Origin: Nocardia inohanensis NBRC 100128
GTDB lineage: Bacteria > Actinomycetota > Actinomycetes > Mycobacteriales > Mycobacteriaceae
Direction of reading: 5' to 3'
Assembly (NCBI RefSeq): GCF_001612945.1
Contig: NZ_BDBK01000002.1
Span: forward strand, 1 to 64,000
DNA length: 64,000 nt
The translations under genes and the position numbers were made by a program. The notes below the pieces were generated by a model. It was given only the letters and a program-made list of their open reading frames with translations. It was not told where the DNA came from and ran no database searches. Positions 33,459 to 42,856 of this stretch are shown one piece after another. Position 1 is the first letter of the stretch. Every line of letters starts with the position of its first letter.

Positions 33459-34868
33459 TTACTGAATCACATAGGGCGAGATGGAGCTTCGATGCTCGCT
33501 GATGTCGAGCGACTTGCCCAGGGGCGGGAAGGCGCGCTGCGGGCAGTTGGAGCGTTCGCACACCCGGCAGCCCGCGCCGATCGGTGTCGCCTTGGGGTCG
33601 TTGAGGTCCAGGCCGTCGGCGTAGACGACGCGGCCGGCGTGGCGCAGTTCGCAGCCGAGGCCGATGGCGAAGATCTTGGAGGGTTCGCCGTAGCGGGTGG
33701 CGCGGCGTTCCACGGTGCGGGCGATCCACAGGTACTTGCGGCCGTCGGGCATCTGGGCGATCTGCGTCATGATCTTGGCCGGGTAGGCGAAGGTCTCGTA
33801 GACGTTCCACAGCGGGCAGGTGCCGCCGCTGGAGGAGAAGTGAAAACCCGTGGCGGACTGGCGTTTCGACATATTTCCGGCACGGTCCACGCGGACGAAG
33901 GAGAACGGCACGCCCCGCAGTTCGGTGCGTTGCAGGGTGGACAGGCGGTGGCAGATGGTTTCGTAGCTCTGCGCGAAGAAGGCCGACAGCCGCTCGATGT
34001 CGTAGCGGAAGGTCTCGGCCACTTCGTGAAAGTGCGTGTAGGGCAATACGGTAGCGGCGGCGAAGTAGTTCGCCAGGCCGAGTTTCGCCAGCACGCGCGA
34101 CTCCGGCGAGGAGAAGTTCCCCTCGGCGACCAGCTTCTCGATCAGCTCACCGCACTCCAGATAGGCCAGCTCGGCGGCCAATTTGAAGACCCGCTGCCCG
34201 CCCGAGAGATGCGGGGCGATCTCCAAGCGCATCTGCTCCGGATCGAATCGGTGCAGCAACCCGTCACCCAGATCGATGCGCTCCACGATCTGCACACCGT
34301 GCGTCGCGGTGAGCCGCCGCGGAATCTCCCGCTTCAAATCCCCGCCGTGGAATCGCATTCGATTGGCGAGTTCCTCGGCCGCGGTATCCAATTCGTGAAT
34401 GTAGTTCTGCCGCTGATAGAAGTAGTCCCGAACCTCTTCGTGCGGCTTCGAAATAGCCCCCGACCCGCTCCCGTCGGAGAACCGGTCCTCGGTCGCCGCC
34501 GCCAGCTGCGCCGTCGTATTCCGGTAGCGCCGATGCATGTTCACCATCGCCCGCGCCAAACCGGGATGCGCCGAAACCATCTCGGCGATCTCCTGCGCAT
34601 CCGCCTCGATCCCGAGCTCCTGGTCCATCACGACCTCTTGCAGCTCCGCGATCAACCGCGTGTCGTCCTGCGACGAGAAGAACCCCGTATCCACCCCGAA
34701 CACTTCGCTGATCCGCAGCAACACCGGTACGGTGAGCGGGCGCACGTCATGCTCGATCTGATTCAAATAGCTGGCCGATATCTCCAGCTTCTTGGCCAGC
34801 GACACCTGACTCAGCCCGCGCTCGGTACGCAACTGCCGCAGCCGCGCGCCGACAAATGTCTTGGCCAT
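33459..34868 (-). CDS. ramB: Glyoxylate-shunt regulator RamB
   Basis: A 469-residue regulator of acetate and propionate metabolism genes, chiefly isocitrate lyase. The N-terminal XRE-type HTH is GARLRQLRTERGLSQVSLAKKLEISASYLNQIEHDVRPL; an ImmA/IrrE-like central part follows (AELAYLECGELIEKL, then LANYFAAATVLPYTHF), and the C-terminal short-chain fatty-acid regulator domain holds CRVCERSNCPQRAFPPLGK. Length and all parts are complete. The -10 TAAACT ends at 34875, only 7 bases before the ATG, so the mRNA is probably leaderless. Its expected target aceA lies 26 kb away in this window. Confidence 0.95.
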   Translation of the reverse strand: MAKTFVGARLRQLRTERGLSQVSLAKKLEISASYLNQIEHDVRPLTVPVLLRISEVFGVDTGFFSSQDDTRLIAELQEVVMDQELGIEADAQEIAEMVSAHPGLARAMVNMHRRYRNTTAQLAAATEDRFSDGSGSGAISKPHEEVRDYFYQRQNYIHELDTAAEELANRMRFHGGDLKREIPRRLTATHGVQIVERIDLGDGLLHRFDPEQMRLEIAPHLSGGQRVFKLAAELAYLECGELIEKLVAEGNFSSPESRVLAKLGLANYFAAATVLPYTHFHEVAETFRYDIERLSAFFAQSYETICHRLSTLQRTELRGVPFSFVRVDRAGNMSKRQSATGFHFSSSGGTCPLWNVYETFAYPAKIMTQIAQMPDGRKYLWIARTVERRATRYGEPSKIFAIGLGCELRHAGRVVYADGLDLNDPKATPIGAGCRVCERSNCPQRAFPPLGKSLDISEHRSSISPYVIQ

Positions 34869-34930
34869 TCGCCCAGTTTAAGAGCCCTTTCGCAACCCTG
34901 CCAACGAAAAATTAGCAACCCTTGCTGAGT
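34868..34930 (-). promoter_or_regulatory. ramB promoter with GCAACCC repeats
   Basis: On the minus strand TTGGCA (34904-34899) and TAAACT (34880-34875) are spaced 18 bases apart, a good sigma-70 promoter for a leaderless ramB message. Two GCAACCC repeats (plus-strand positions 34892 and 34915) lie in the spacer and just upstream of the -35, where a bound repressor would block the promoter. RamB is known to autoregulate. Confidence 0.6.
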
Positions 34931-34963
34931 CTTGCGTCACACGGCTGCGAAAGGGGCGGCTCA

Positions 34964-35149
34964 TTACTTGCCGTCGGCGGTCAGGCGGCCGGCGGTGCCC
35001 CAGCTGTCGGCGGGGGTTTCGTGGATCCAGACCTGGACGGTTTCGGCGGGGAGTTGGTAGGCATCCACGAAGGCGTCGGTGATGCGGCGGACGAGTTCCC
35101 GCTTGAGTTCGATGGTGCGGGGGCCCTGCTGGACGGTGACGATGGGCAT
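34964..35149 (-). CDS. 4-oxalocrotonate tautomerase-family protein
   Basis: A 61-residue protein, the normal size for the family. Pro2 (MPIVTV) is the catalytic base once Met is removed. RELVRRITDAFVDAYQLPAETVQVWIHETP carries the expected helix and the conserved strand. The family tautomerises keto-enol acids and acts as hexamers or related oligomers. AGGAGAAGG directly precedes ATG at 35149. It lies downstream of a LysR gene on the same strand with a 160-base gap, so control by that regulator is possible. Confidence 0.85.
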   Translation of the reverse strand: MPIVTVQQGPRTIELKRELVRRITDAFVDAYQLPAETVQVWIHETPADSWGTAGRLTADGK

Positions 35150-35309
35150 TGCCTTCTCCTGAGGTGAAAGTGGTTGGGTTACAAGCCTTGTCGAGCAATC
35201 CGGAGTTCGGTTCCGGGTTGTTCGGCGGCCTGAGAACAGTTCACCGGAGATGTGAGGTGTGGCCAATGGGCAGGTTGTGCTCGCAGCGATAACGAATGCT
35301 TATCGTCGG

Positions 35310-36194
35310 TCAGGCGGCGCTGAGTAGGGCGGCGAGCAGGCGCAGGGTCGGTGAGGCGGCATCCGCTCGAACCGCCAGGGCGATCGGTAAGGCCATGCCC
35401 GGGTCGGCGAAGGGGCGGAAGGCCACCCGCCGGTTGTTCACCTGGAGGGCGTTGGAGCCGTAGACCACCGTCCACATGGGCGATCCCGAACCGACCGCCG
35501 CGAGGGTGTCTTGCAGGGTCGTCGATGTCGGTGCGGGGACCGGTTCGAATCCTGCCCGGACGCAGGCCGACAGCACCAGGTCGACCAGGGCCGGATGGTT
35601 CCGCCGTTCGGTCAATCGCAACGGTATTGCTGCCAGGTCCGCGAGCTGGACCGAATCCTGCTGTGCCAGGGGATGTTTGGCTGGGAGGGCTGCTACCAGT
35701 GGGTCCTCCCAAGCGGGCAGGAAATCCAGGTCCGGGCTCTCCTGGGGTTCGGGCGCGCGCACGAAGGCCGCGTCGAGCCGCCCGTCGCCGACTCGTGCCA
35801 TGCGCTCCCGCACCGGCAGGGCCACCAACTCGACCTGTACCTGTGGCAGCTGCTCGGCGAACGCGTCCAGTACCGCGTCCAAGCGCTCACCCAGGCCGGT
35901 GACGGTGCCGAGCCGGAATACCTCGGCCCGCTCCCCGGCCAGCTCGGCCACGGTCGCGCGCGCCTCCTCCGTGGCCGCCAGTACCTTTCGCGCGGCGGGC
36001 AGGAAGCGCAATCCGGCCTCGGTGAGCCGCACCCGGCGCGGCGTCCGGTCCAGCAATCGGACCTTCAGTTCCCGTTCGAGCCGGAGCACCTGCTGACTGA
36101 CGGCCGGCTGGGCGATATGCAAGCGCTCCGCCGCCCGCCCGAAGTGCAATTCCTCGGCGACCGTGACGAAATAGCGCAATTGGCGCAGCTCCAC
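35310..36194 (-). CDS. LysR-family transcriptional regulator
   Basis: A 294-residue regulator. The HTH is LRQLRYFVTVAEELHFGRAAERLHIAQPAVSQQVLRLERELKVRLLDRTPRRV, a standard LysR N-terminus, followed by the two-lobed effector domain (VRERMARVGDGRLDAAFVRAPEP). The start is GTG at 36194. It diverges from ligB across 117 bases and precedes the tautomerase on its own strand; the target cannot be told from sequence. Confidence 0.9.
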   Translation of the reverse strand: MELRQLRYFVTVAEELHFGRAAERLHIAQPAVSQQVLRLERELKVRLLDRTPRRVRLTEAGLRFLPAARKVLAATEEARATVAELAGERAEVFRLGTVTGLGERLDAVLDAFAEQLPQVQVELVALPVRERMARVGDGRLDAAFVRAPEPQESPDLDFLPAWEDPLVAALPAKHPLAQQDSVQLADLAAIPLRLTERRNHPALVDLVLSACVRAGFEPVPAPTSTTLQDTLAAVGSGSPMWTVVYGSNALQVNNRRVAFRPFADPGMALPIALAVRADAASPTLRLLAALLSAA

Positions 36195-36311
36195 GGTGGT
36201 GCTCCTCGGTACGGCGAACAGGCGACTCGCAGCTCACCGTATCGGCTGCCGGGCGGTCGCTTCCGTGCGGATGGCGCCGGTTTGTCGGTCTGCGGGGTTA
36301 CCGTCTTAGGC

Positions 36312-37895
36312 GTGCTCTTGTCGGATGTGGTGCGAGCGTCGCAGGCCGTGCGTGAGACTTCCGCGCGGAAGAACAAGATCCAGATTTTCGCCGAGCTGCT
36401 GGGGCGGGCCGCGCCGGGGGAGCTGGCGCAGGTGGTGGCTTGGATATCGGGGGAGCTACCGCAGGGGCGGATCGGTACGGGGTGGCGGACGCTGACGAAC
36501 ATGGACGTGGTGCCCGCCGCCACGGAGACGCTGAGCGTGGATGCGGTGGACGGGGTGTTCACCGAGCTCGCCGCGGTGAGTGGGAAGGGGTCGGCCGAGC
36601 GGCGGCGGGAGCTGCTGGGCGGATTGCTCGGGGCGGCGACCAATGCGGAGCACGATTTTCTGTTGCGGCTGCTCACGGGGGAGATGCGGCAGGGGGCGCT
36701 GACCGCGATCGTGGCCGAAGCGGTCGCGGTGGCGTTCGAGGTGCCGATCGATACGGTGCGGCGGGCGCACATGTTGTCCGGGCGGCTGCCGGTGACGGCC
36801 CTGGCCGCGCGCACGGGCGGGGTCGCTGCCCTGGCCGCTTTCCGGCTGGAGATCGGACGGCCGATTCAGCCCATGCTGGCCTCGCCGGGCGGTGCCTTGG
36901 ACGAGGTGATGGCCGAGTTCGACGGCGAGGTGACCGTCGAGCACAAGATGGACGGCGCTCGGATCCAGGTGCATCGCGACGGGGACCGGGTGTGGGTTTT
37001 CACGCGCACATTGCGCGACATCACCTCCGGCGTACCCGAATTGGTGGAACTGGTCAGGCAATTGGAGTGCACCAGCGTGGTGCTGGACGGGGAGACCCTG
37101 GCGCTCGACGATTCCGGGCGGCCGCGACCGTTCCAGGAGACCATGAGCCGGTTCGCGGCCGATCCGGCGCTGGTGGAGACGGTGGCCGCCGCGAGTTCCA
37201 CCCGGGACCTGCTGCTGCGGCCGTACTTCTTCGATTGCCTGCACCTGGACGGCGTGGATCTGCTCGACGCACCGTTGCGGGAGCGGCGGGTGGCGCTCAC
37301 CAGAGTCGCTGGGTCGCACAGCATTCCGGCCCTCATCGCGCCCGACCCGGAGATCGCGGCCGAATACTTCGACGGCGCACTGGCTTCCGGGCACGAGGGC
37401 ATCATGATCAAGTCCCTCGACGCGCCCTATGCGGCCGGCCGGCGCGGGCGAGCCTGGCAGAAGATCAAACCCACGCACACCCTCGATCTGGTGGTGCTCG
37501 GCGCGGAGTGGGGATACGGGCGGCGCACCGGGTACCTGTCCAATCTGCACCTGGGAGCCCGGGACCCCGAGGGCGGTGATCCGGTGATGGTCGGGAAGAC
37601 CTTCAAGGGCCTCACCGACGCGCTACTGCATTGGCAGACAGTGGAATTCCCGCGCCACGAGATCCGGCAGGACGGCAATACCGTGTACCTGCGCCCCGAG
37701 CTGGTGGTGGAGATCGCCATCGACGGCGTGCAGGTCAGCCCGCGTTATCCGGGCGGCGTGGCGTTGCGGTTCGCGCGCGTGGTGCGGTACCGGCCGGACA
37801 AGGAAGCCGCGCAGGCCGACACCATCGATCGGGTGCGGGAACTGCTACCGGGCGGCGTCGCAATACAACTCGGGGCCGATACTGTGCACAGCTAG
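36312..37895 (+). CDS. ligB: ATP-dependent DNA ligase (LigB-type)
   Basis: A 527-residue ligase resembling mycobacterial LigB and archaeal enzymes. An N-terminal helical DNA-binding domain (residues 1 to about 190, with the SGELPQGRIGTGW and LLGGLLGAATNAEHDFLLRLLTGE blocks) precedes the nucleotidyltransferase core: Lys212 in HKMDGARI is adenylated, then FTRTLRDIT, VVLDGETLAL, EGIMIKSLDAPY and WQKIKPTHTLDLVVL; an OB domain ends the protein. It seals nicks; bacteria rely on LigA for replication, so LigB is accessory. GTG at 36312 is chosen by match to the family N-terminus (LLSDVV). Confidence 0.93.
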   Translation: MLLSDVVRASQAVRETSARKNKIQIFAELLGRAAPGELAQVVAWISGELPQGRIGTGWRTLTNMDVVPAATETLSVDAVDGVFTELAAVSGKGSAERRRELLGGLLGAATNAEHDFLLRLLTGEMRQGALTAIVAEAVAVAFEVPIDTVRRAHMLSGRLPVTALAARTGGVAALAAFRLEIGRPIQPMLASPGGALDEVMAEFDGEVTVEHKMDGARIQVHRDGDRVWVFTRTLRDITSGVPELVELVRQLECTSVVLDGETLALDDSGRPRPFQETMSRFAADPALVETVAAASSTRDLLLRPYFFDCLHLDGVDLLDAPLRERRVALTRVAGSHSIPALIAPDPEIAAEYFDGALASGHEGIMIKSLDAPYAAGRRGRAWQKIKPTHTLDLVVLGAEWGYGRRTGYLSNLHLGARDPEGGDPVMVGKTFKGLTDALLHWQTVEFPRHEIRQDGNTVYLRPELVVEIAIDGVQVSPRYPGGVALRFARVVRYRPDKEAAQADTIDRVRELLPGGVAIQLGADTVHS

Positions 37896-38098
37896 CTCGA
37901 GACTCACAGCAGACTCACAGCTGAGCGGACGCACTCCTCGAGTATTACCGGGCAGTATTCAAGTGTCGATGCATCGGAACCAGCGGTTGTCAGGTGACGG
38001 TGTTCGGGTACTGCCCCGCCTCCACACGCGGATTTTCCCGGACGCCGAGTCGCGGGGCCGGTAAGTCGGCGGTGGACTGCGCATGGTCCATCTGTGCT

Positions 38099-38140
38099 GT
38101 CGACGGCACGCCCCGCCCCCTCGCCGGGCGTGCCGCCGAC
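38099..38140. terminator. Bidirectional terminator between ligB and DUF4254-like gene
   Basis: Ten bp (38104-38113 with 38126-38135) are extended by GTCG/CGAC beyond one mismatch. It lies 10 bases after the stop of the convergent minus-strand gene and 200 bases after ligB. The rest of the 255-base spacer shows no gene. Confidence 0.6.
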
Positions 38141-38150
38141 CCTTCCCTAT

Positions 38151-38594
38151 TCAGTATTCGTATTCGCGGTTTCCGGTCAGATTGGGTAGCCGCCGCCGGC
38201 CCTTGGCCAGATCCCCGGCCAGATGTTCGTAGGCGACCGCCAATTCGGTGAGCCGCTGCGCCGCTTCGTCTACCGCGTCGTCGGGCGCGGTGGCCAAGGT
38301 CAGATAGGCCAGCGCCGAGAACTGGGCGAGCCGATCCACCACGGTGCCCACGGTTTCGGTGTGCAGATGCGCGTCCCGATCGGCGCGCGGCAGCTCCGCC
38401 GCCACCCAGCGGTCGATATCCAGGACCAGCCGGGCGCGATCGTGGTCGATGGGGCCGGTGGCGCCGCTCACCGCCGTCAATCGGCGCTCGTGCAGGTCCG
38501 CGAGTAGTCCCGCTCTGCGCAAGAGCGGATGGTCGTCAGGGGGCAGGCCACGGCAAGCCTGCAACAGCAGGTGTTTCGGTGGGAGCGGATGCAC
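38151..38594 (-). CDS. DUF4254-like hypothetical protein
   Basis: A 147-residue helical protein with no known function. The opening PPKHLLLQACRG, then DDHPLLRRAGLLADLHERRL and the central LPRADRDAHLHTETVGTVVDRLAQFSALAY resemble the actinobacterial DUF4254 family as I recall it. It has no signal peptide or membrane helix. It is divergent from the sugar kinase gene. Confidence 0.65.
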   Translation of the reverse strand: MHPLPPKHLLLQACRGLPPDDHPLLRRAGLLADLHERRLTAVSGATGPIDHDRARLVLDIDRWVAAELPRADRDAHLHTETVGTVVDRLAQFSALAYLTLATAPDDAVDEAAQRLTELAVAYEHLAGDLAKGRRRLPNLTGNREYEY

Positions 38595-38697
38595 GCGGTC
38601 ATCCTGCTACGCCAATATATCTAAACGGCAACGTTATTCGAGGCCGCCGGAGCAACTGGGGCTTGCATCCGGTGCCGCGCCGTGCAGAGTGGTACTG

Positions 38698-39654
38698 GTG
38701 ATCCTCACCGTGACCATGAACCCGGCCTACGACATGACCTATCGGGTCGAGCATTTCGAGCGCGGCCGGGCGCATCGGGTGCGGTCGGTGGATCAGCGGC
38801 TGGGCGGGCGCGGCATCAATGTGACCCGGGTGCTGAACCAGCTGGGCAAGTACGCGCGCGCCACCGGCTTCGCCGATCACTCCTTCGCCGCCGCGGCGGA
38901 GCTCGAGATGCCGGTGGATTTCGTGCACGCGCTGCCGTGGGTCCGGCGCACCGTGGTGATCAGCGAATCCGATGACGGGACGGCGACCGCGCTGTGGGAG
39001 CCGGGCCCGCGGATCAGTGAACCGCACGCCGTCGACCAGCTGCGGGTGCGGGTGCGCGGGATGCTCTCGGCCATGAGCGGCATGGTCATCGCCGGCTCGC
39101 TGCCCGGCGGAGTGGGACCGGACATTCCAGCCGAGCTGGCCCGCACCGCGATTGCCGCCGGGGTGCCGACCATCTGCGATCTCGACGGCCCCGCGCTGGA
39201 GTTGGCGGCCCGGGTGCCCGGCATCGTGCTCACCCCGAACGACGAGGAACTGGAGCGGCTCACCGGTCGTCCCACGGAAACCGTCCCGGAGATCCTGGCG
39301 GCCGTGGAACCCCTCATCGCCGAGGGCGTGGCGGCCGTCATCGTCACCCGGGGCGGCGCGGGCATGATCGCGGTGACGCCGACGCGAGCCTGGTCGGCGG
39401 CATTGCCGCAACCGCTGGCGGGCAATCCGACCGGTGCGGGCGACGCCGCCGTGGCGGCGATCATCGCGGCGCTGGCCGTCGAGCCGGTCCCGGACTGGCC
39501 CGCCCTCCTGGTCGATGCCGTCGCGACTTCCGCTGCGGCCGTGGTGATTCCGGTCGCGGGCGAGATCGACCGGGTGCTGCGTGACCGCCTGTCACCGACC
39601 GTGCGAGTGCGAGAACTCGAGTTGGTCGCGGCCCGCCCGGCGGGCCTGGGCTGA
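38698..39654 (+). CDS. PfkB-family sugar kinase (1-phosphofructokinase-like)
   Basis: A 318-residue ribokinase-fold kinase of the hexose-phosphate branch. ILTVTMNPAYDMTYRVE is the usual start of 1-phosphofructokinase/tagatose-6-phosphate kinases, GGRGINVTRVLNQLG is the substrate site, and GNPTGAGDAAVAAI is PfkB signature 2 with the catalytic Asp in GAGD. It transfers phosphate from ATP to a phosphosugar in the cytoplasm. The usual phosphotransferase-system partners are absent, so the substrate is uncertain. GTG at 38698. Confidence 0.85.
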   Translation: MILTVTMNPAYDMTYRVEHFERGRAHRVRSVDQRLGGRGINVTRVLNQLGKYARATGFADHSFAAAAELEMPVDFVHALPWVRRTVVISESDDGTATALWEPGPRISEPHAVDQLRVRVRGMLSAMSGMVIAGSLPGGVGPDIPAELARTAIAAGVPTICDLDGPALELAARVPGIVLTPNDEELERLTGRPTETVPEILAAVEPLIAEGVAAVIVTRGGAGMIAVTPTRAWSAALPQPLAGNPTGAGDAAVAAIIAALAVEPVPDWPALLVDAVATSAAAVVIPVAGEIDRVLRDRLSPTVRVRELELVAARPAGLG

Positions 39655-39700
39655 GACCGGTCGGCCACCGTCCATCTCTCGTCAGCCCGCGCTCGGTCCT

Positions 39701-39776
39701 CGTCATCCCGGCGTGCTTTCGGCTGGGATCTCACCGGTAGCCGTGAGATTCCGGCCGAAAGCACGCCGGAATGACG
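39701..39776. repeat. REP-like long palindrome
   Basis: A 76-base near-perfect hairpin: outer arms of about 23 bp (39701-39723 with 39754-39776, one mismatch), then a second stem of about 10 bp pairing GATCTCAC with GTGAGATT around an 8-base loop. The arm CGTCATCCCGGCGTGCTTTC resembles the REP/BIME-type intergenic palindromes found in many genomes. It lies 46 bases after the sugar kinase stop and could also terminate transcription. No second copy was seen in the window. Confidence 0.75.
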
Positions 39777-39900
39777 GCATTGCGGCTGCCGGTGGAGCGG
39801 GCGTGCGTGGTAGGCGGGACGGTGCGTGCCTGAAATGTCCGTGTTGTGACGGCGGCGTGGTGGCATCGAACCGACCGTTCGCCCGCGTATGGTCGGGGAG

Positions 39901-40308
39901 ATGTCGGAGCTACGGATGCCGCCCGATCCAGGGTCGGGGGTAGACGACAGTTATCGGATGCCGCGCACGGTGCGCGCGGCACAGTTCTTCGCGGTGGGGT
40001 TGGCCCTGGTGGGCGTGGTGTGCACGGGTTCCTCGGGGTGGCTGCTGGGGACCGAGGCGGCGATCTGGACGGCGGTGCCGTTCGTGCCCGCGTGGTTGCT
40101 GGGTCTGGTGGCGCTGACGTTCGGCTCGGTCGGGCAGTCCATCCGGATCGGCGCGATTCTGCTGGCCGCCATGAACATGTTGTGGACCGTGCCGTCGATC
40201 ACCGACGGGCATCCACCCGGCCCGCTGGGGCCGATCGTGTCGCTGATCGTGATCGTCCTGCTGTTCCGCCCCGAGGCGCGGGACTGGTTCGAACCCGACC
40301 CGTGGTGA
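39901..40308 (+). CDS. Small membrane protein, function unknown
   Basis: A 135-residue protein with four predicted membrane helices (about 25-46, 52-70, 78-96 and 106-122) and a short cytosolic N-terminus. No family recognised. ATG at 39901 follows GGGGAG. It stands alone before the ABC transporter operon; the 99-base gap and the absence of overlap do not support co-transcription. Confidence 0.65.
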   Translation: MSELRMPPDPGSGVDDSYRMPRTVRAAQFFAVGLALVGVVCTGSSGWLLGTEAAIWTAVPFVPAWLLGLVALTFGSVGQSIRIGAILLAAMNMLWTVPSITDGHPPGPLGPIVSLIVIVLLFRPEARDWFEPDPW

Positions 40309-40407
40309 GCATTCGGTAGCCGGATCGGTCCCCTCGAAGTAACGAACGCGAAACCTCGTCTGCCGATTCGCAATCTGCGTGCAATTCCGGGCGCTTACCG
40401 TGACCCT

Positions 40408-41211
40408 ATGAGTTCGGAAGTCGCGGCGGGCACGGGCATTCACATCAGCGGATTGAGCAAGACCTTCCGTTCCGGCCGGCGCACGGTGCAGGCACTGGAC
40501 ACGGTCGATCTGCACACCAAGGAGGGGGCGTTCCTTTCGCTGCTGGGTCCCTCCGGCTGCGGGAAATCCACCATTCTGCGCATCCTCGCGGGATTGGACA
40601 CCCCCACCACGGGCACGGCCTCGATCAATGGCGAAAGCCCGGCGGAACTGCGCCGCCGGCACGAGTTCGGCATCGCCTTCCAGGATTCGGCGCTGCTGCC
40701 CTGGCGCAGTGTGGAATCCAATATCAAACTGCCATTGCAGGTGGCGGGCCTGCCGGTGGACTCGAAGCTGATCGCCGATCTGATCGAGCTGGTCGGCCTG
40801 GAGGGTTTCGAGAAGGCCAAACCCGCGCAGCTCTCCGGCGGTATGCGGCAACGGGTTTCGATCGCCCGCGCCCTGGTGGTGAAGCCCAAGGTGCTGCTGC
40901 TGGACGAACCCTTCGGCGCGCTCGACGATATGACCCGCCAGCGCCTCAACCTCGAGCTGCTGCGCATCTGGACCGAGAAACCCGCCACCACCCTGATGGT
41001 CACGCACGGCATCGCCGAGGCCGTCTTCCTCTCCGACGTGGTGGCCGTCATGAGCCCGCGCCCCGGCCGGGTGGTGGAGCTGGTCGATATCGATCTGCCC
41101 CGCCCGCGCACCCCGGAAATGATGCGCACCAGCGAATTCCACAAACTGCACGACTATCTCTCGGAGCTGCTCTTCGGCCGCAGCGGACAGGGCGGGGTGA
41201 CGGCGGAATGA
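40408..41211 (+). CDS. SsuB/TauB-type ABC transporter ATP-binding protein
   Basis: A 267-residue ATPase. Walker A is GPSGCGKST, the Q-loop is [12 protein letters not shown], the signature is [15 protein letters not shown], Walker B is [13 protein letters not shown], and the switch His is in [15 protein letters not shown]. These are typical of nitrate, sulfonate, taurine and pyrimidine importers. It heads a four-gene operon with two permeases and a binding protein, overlapping the first permease by 4 bases. Its neighbours on the right are purine breakdown genes, so a purine-derived substrate is an inference. Confidence 0.9.
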   Translation: MSSEVAAGTGIHISGLSKTFRSGRRTVQALDTVDLHTKEGAFLSLLGPSGCGKSTILRILAGLDTPTTGTASINGESPAELRRRHEFGIAFQDSALLPWRSVESNIKLPLQVAGLPVDSKLIADLIELVGLEGFEKAKPAQLSGGMRQRVSIARALVVKPKVLLLDEPFGALDDMTRQRLNLELLRIWTEKPATTLMVTHGIAEAVFLSDVVAVMSPRPGRVVELVDIDLPRPRTPEMMRTSEFHKLHDYLSELLFGRSGQGGVTAE

Positions 41212-41975
41212 ACCTGCGCGCGCAATTCTCGCTACCACGATTGGGCGGCCTGGCCGGAATTCTCGCCCTGCTGGCGGTCTGGGAACTACTGGCCGCCCTG
41301 CATGTCGCGGGCGGCACCGTGCCGGGCCCGTGGACGGTACTGCACACCATGTACACCGACGGCTGGGCGCTGTACGGCCCCAACTTCCGGATCACGGCCT
41401 GGGGTGCGCTGCAAGGCTTTCTGTGGGGGAATGCGCTGGCCATCGCGCTGGCGCTGCTGGTGGTGCTGATCCCGCCCATCGAAATGCTGGTCACCCAGCT
41501 GGCCATTCTCAGCTACTGCACCCCGCTGCTGGCGCTCGGCCCGATCATCCTGGTGGTCTTCGGCGGCCGCATGCCCACCGTGTTCCTGGCCGCCATGTAC
41601 TGCTTCTTCCCGACCATGGTCGGCGTGGTGTCCGGACTGCGTTCGGCCGATGGCACCAGCCTCGATCTGGTCCGGGCCTACGGTGGCGGGCGCTGGCAGC
41701 AATTACGCCGGGTCCAGTTGATCGCGGCGCTGCCGAATACCTTGGCGGCGTTGAAGATCGCCGCGCCCTCGGCGGTGCTGGGCGCGATCATCGGCGAGTA
41801 TCTGGGCGGCGTGGACAGCGGTATCGGCGTCGCGCTGACCGCCGCGCAGACCGCCTACAACGTGCCGCGCACCTGGGGCATGGCCCTGGCCGCCGCCGCG
41901 CTCGCCGGGCTCGGGTACGCGCTGGTGGCCGCGGTGGCGCGGTTCGCGGTGCCGTGGACCCGGGCGGAGGCGTGA
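41208..41975 (+). CDS. ABC transporter permease (SsuC-like), first subunit
   Basis: A 255-residue permease with about six helices. The coupling segment is [48 protein letters not shown], the EAA-like loop of BPD permeases. It differs clearly from the second permease encoded next, so the transporter is probably a heterodimer, unlike Ssu systems, which use one permease gene. It overlaps the ATPase gene by ATGA and the second permease by one base (TGATG). Confidence 0.88.
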   Translation: MNLRAQFSLPRLGGLAGILALLAVWELLAALHVAGGTVPGPWTVLHTMYTDGWALYGPNFRITAWGALQGFLWGNALAIALALLVVLIPPIEMLVTQLAILSYCTPLLALGPIILVVFGGRMPTVFLAAMYCFFPTMVGVVSGLRSADGTSLDLVRAYGGGRWQQLRRVQLIAALPNTLAALKIAAPSAVLGAIIGEYLGGVDSGIGVALTAAQTAYNVPRTWGMALAAAALAGLGYALVAAVARFAVPWTRAEA

Positions 41976-42781
41976 TGAGAACCCTCGACGTATTGCGACC
42001 CATCGGCAAATTCCTTTTGCCGCTTGCGATTTCGCTGATCCTGCTGGTCGCCATCTGGTACGGCTTCCTCCAGCTGTATCCCCAGGTCGGATTGGTGGGC
42101 AAGACGCCCGGCGAGGTCTGGACCTATCTGGTGACGGGGCCCGATGCCGACGGCGCGCGCCGGGTCATCTTCGACGAAATGCGAATCACCCTGCGCGACG
42201 CCACCGTCGGCTTCGGCGCGGGTATGGGTGCGGCGCTGCTGGTCGCCGCCCTGTTCGTCGGCGTACCCGCGGTCTCGGCGGCCTTCATGCCGGTGGCCAC
42301 GCTGCTGCGCTCGGTGCCGCTGGTGGTGCTGACGCCGATCATCGTGCTGGTCTTCGGCCGCGGCACCCTGGGCGTGGCCGTGATGGCGGCGATCGTGGTG
42401 TTCTTCCCCGCCCTCGTCATGATCATGACCGGTTTGCAGACCGCACCCCGGCAGGCCATGGAACTGGTTGCCGCGTACGGCGGTTCGCGCTGGACCGGCC
42501 TGCGCATGGTCGCCGTCCCCGCCGCCCTGCCCTCGGTGTTCGCCGCCGCCCGCGTGTCGGTCCCCGGCGCGCTGATCGGCGCATTGCTCGGCGAATGGCT
42601 GGGCAGCGGCACCGGATTGGGCGCCGGCCTCATCCGCGCCATCCCCACTTTCCAATACAACCGGCTGTGGGCCTCGATCGCGCTGGTCACCGTGGTATCC
42701 GTGCTCGCCTACGCGATAGTCGGCGTGCTGGAGAACCTGGTCCTGGCCCGCTTCGCACCCGAACGGGGCCGGGATCGCTGA
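41975..42781 (+). CDS. ABC transporter permease (SsuC-like), second subunit
   Basis: A 268-residue permease with six helices. The EAA-like coupling loop is ELVAAYGGSRWTGLRMVAVPAALPSVFAAARVSVPGALIGALLGEWLG. ATG at 41975 shares a base with the stop of the upstream permease. It pairs with that permease to form the channel. A 75-base gap precedes the binding protein gene. Confidence 0.88.
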   Translation: MRTLDVLRPIGKFLLPLAISLILLVAIWYGFLQLYPQVGLVGKTPGEVWTYLVTGPDADGARRVIFDEMRITLRDATVGFGAGMGAALLVAALFVGVPAVSAAFMPVATLLRSVPLVVLTPIIVLVFGRGTLGVAVMAAIVVFFPALVMIMTGLQTAPRQAMELVAAYGGSRWTGLRMVAVPAALPSVFAAARVSVPGALIGALLGEWLGSGTGLGAGLIRAIPTFQYNRLWASIALVTVVSVLAYAIVGVLENLVLARFAPERGRDR

Positions 42782-42856
42782 ATTAGTTAACGCCTCGCAC
42801 ACAATTCGCTCCGCGAAAGCAAAATATCCGAAACGGAAACCTCCTAGATTCGGCGC

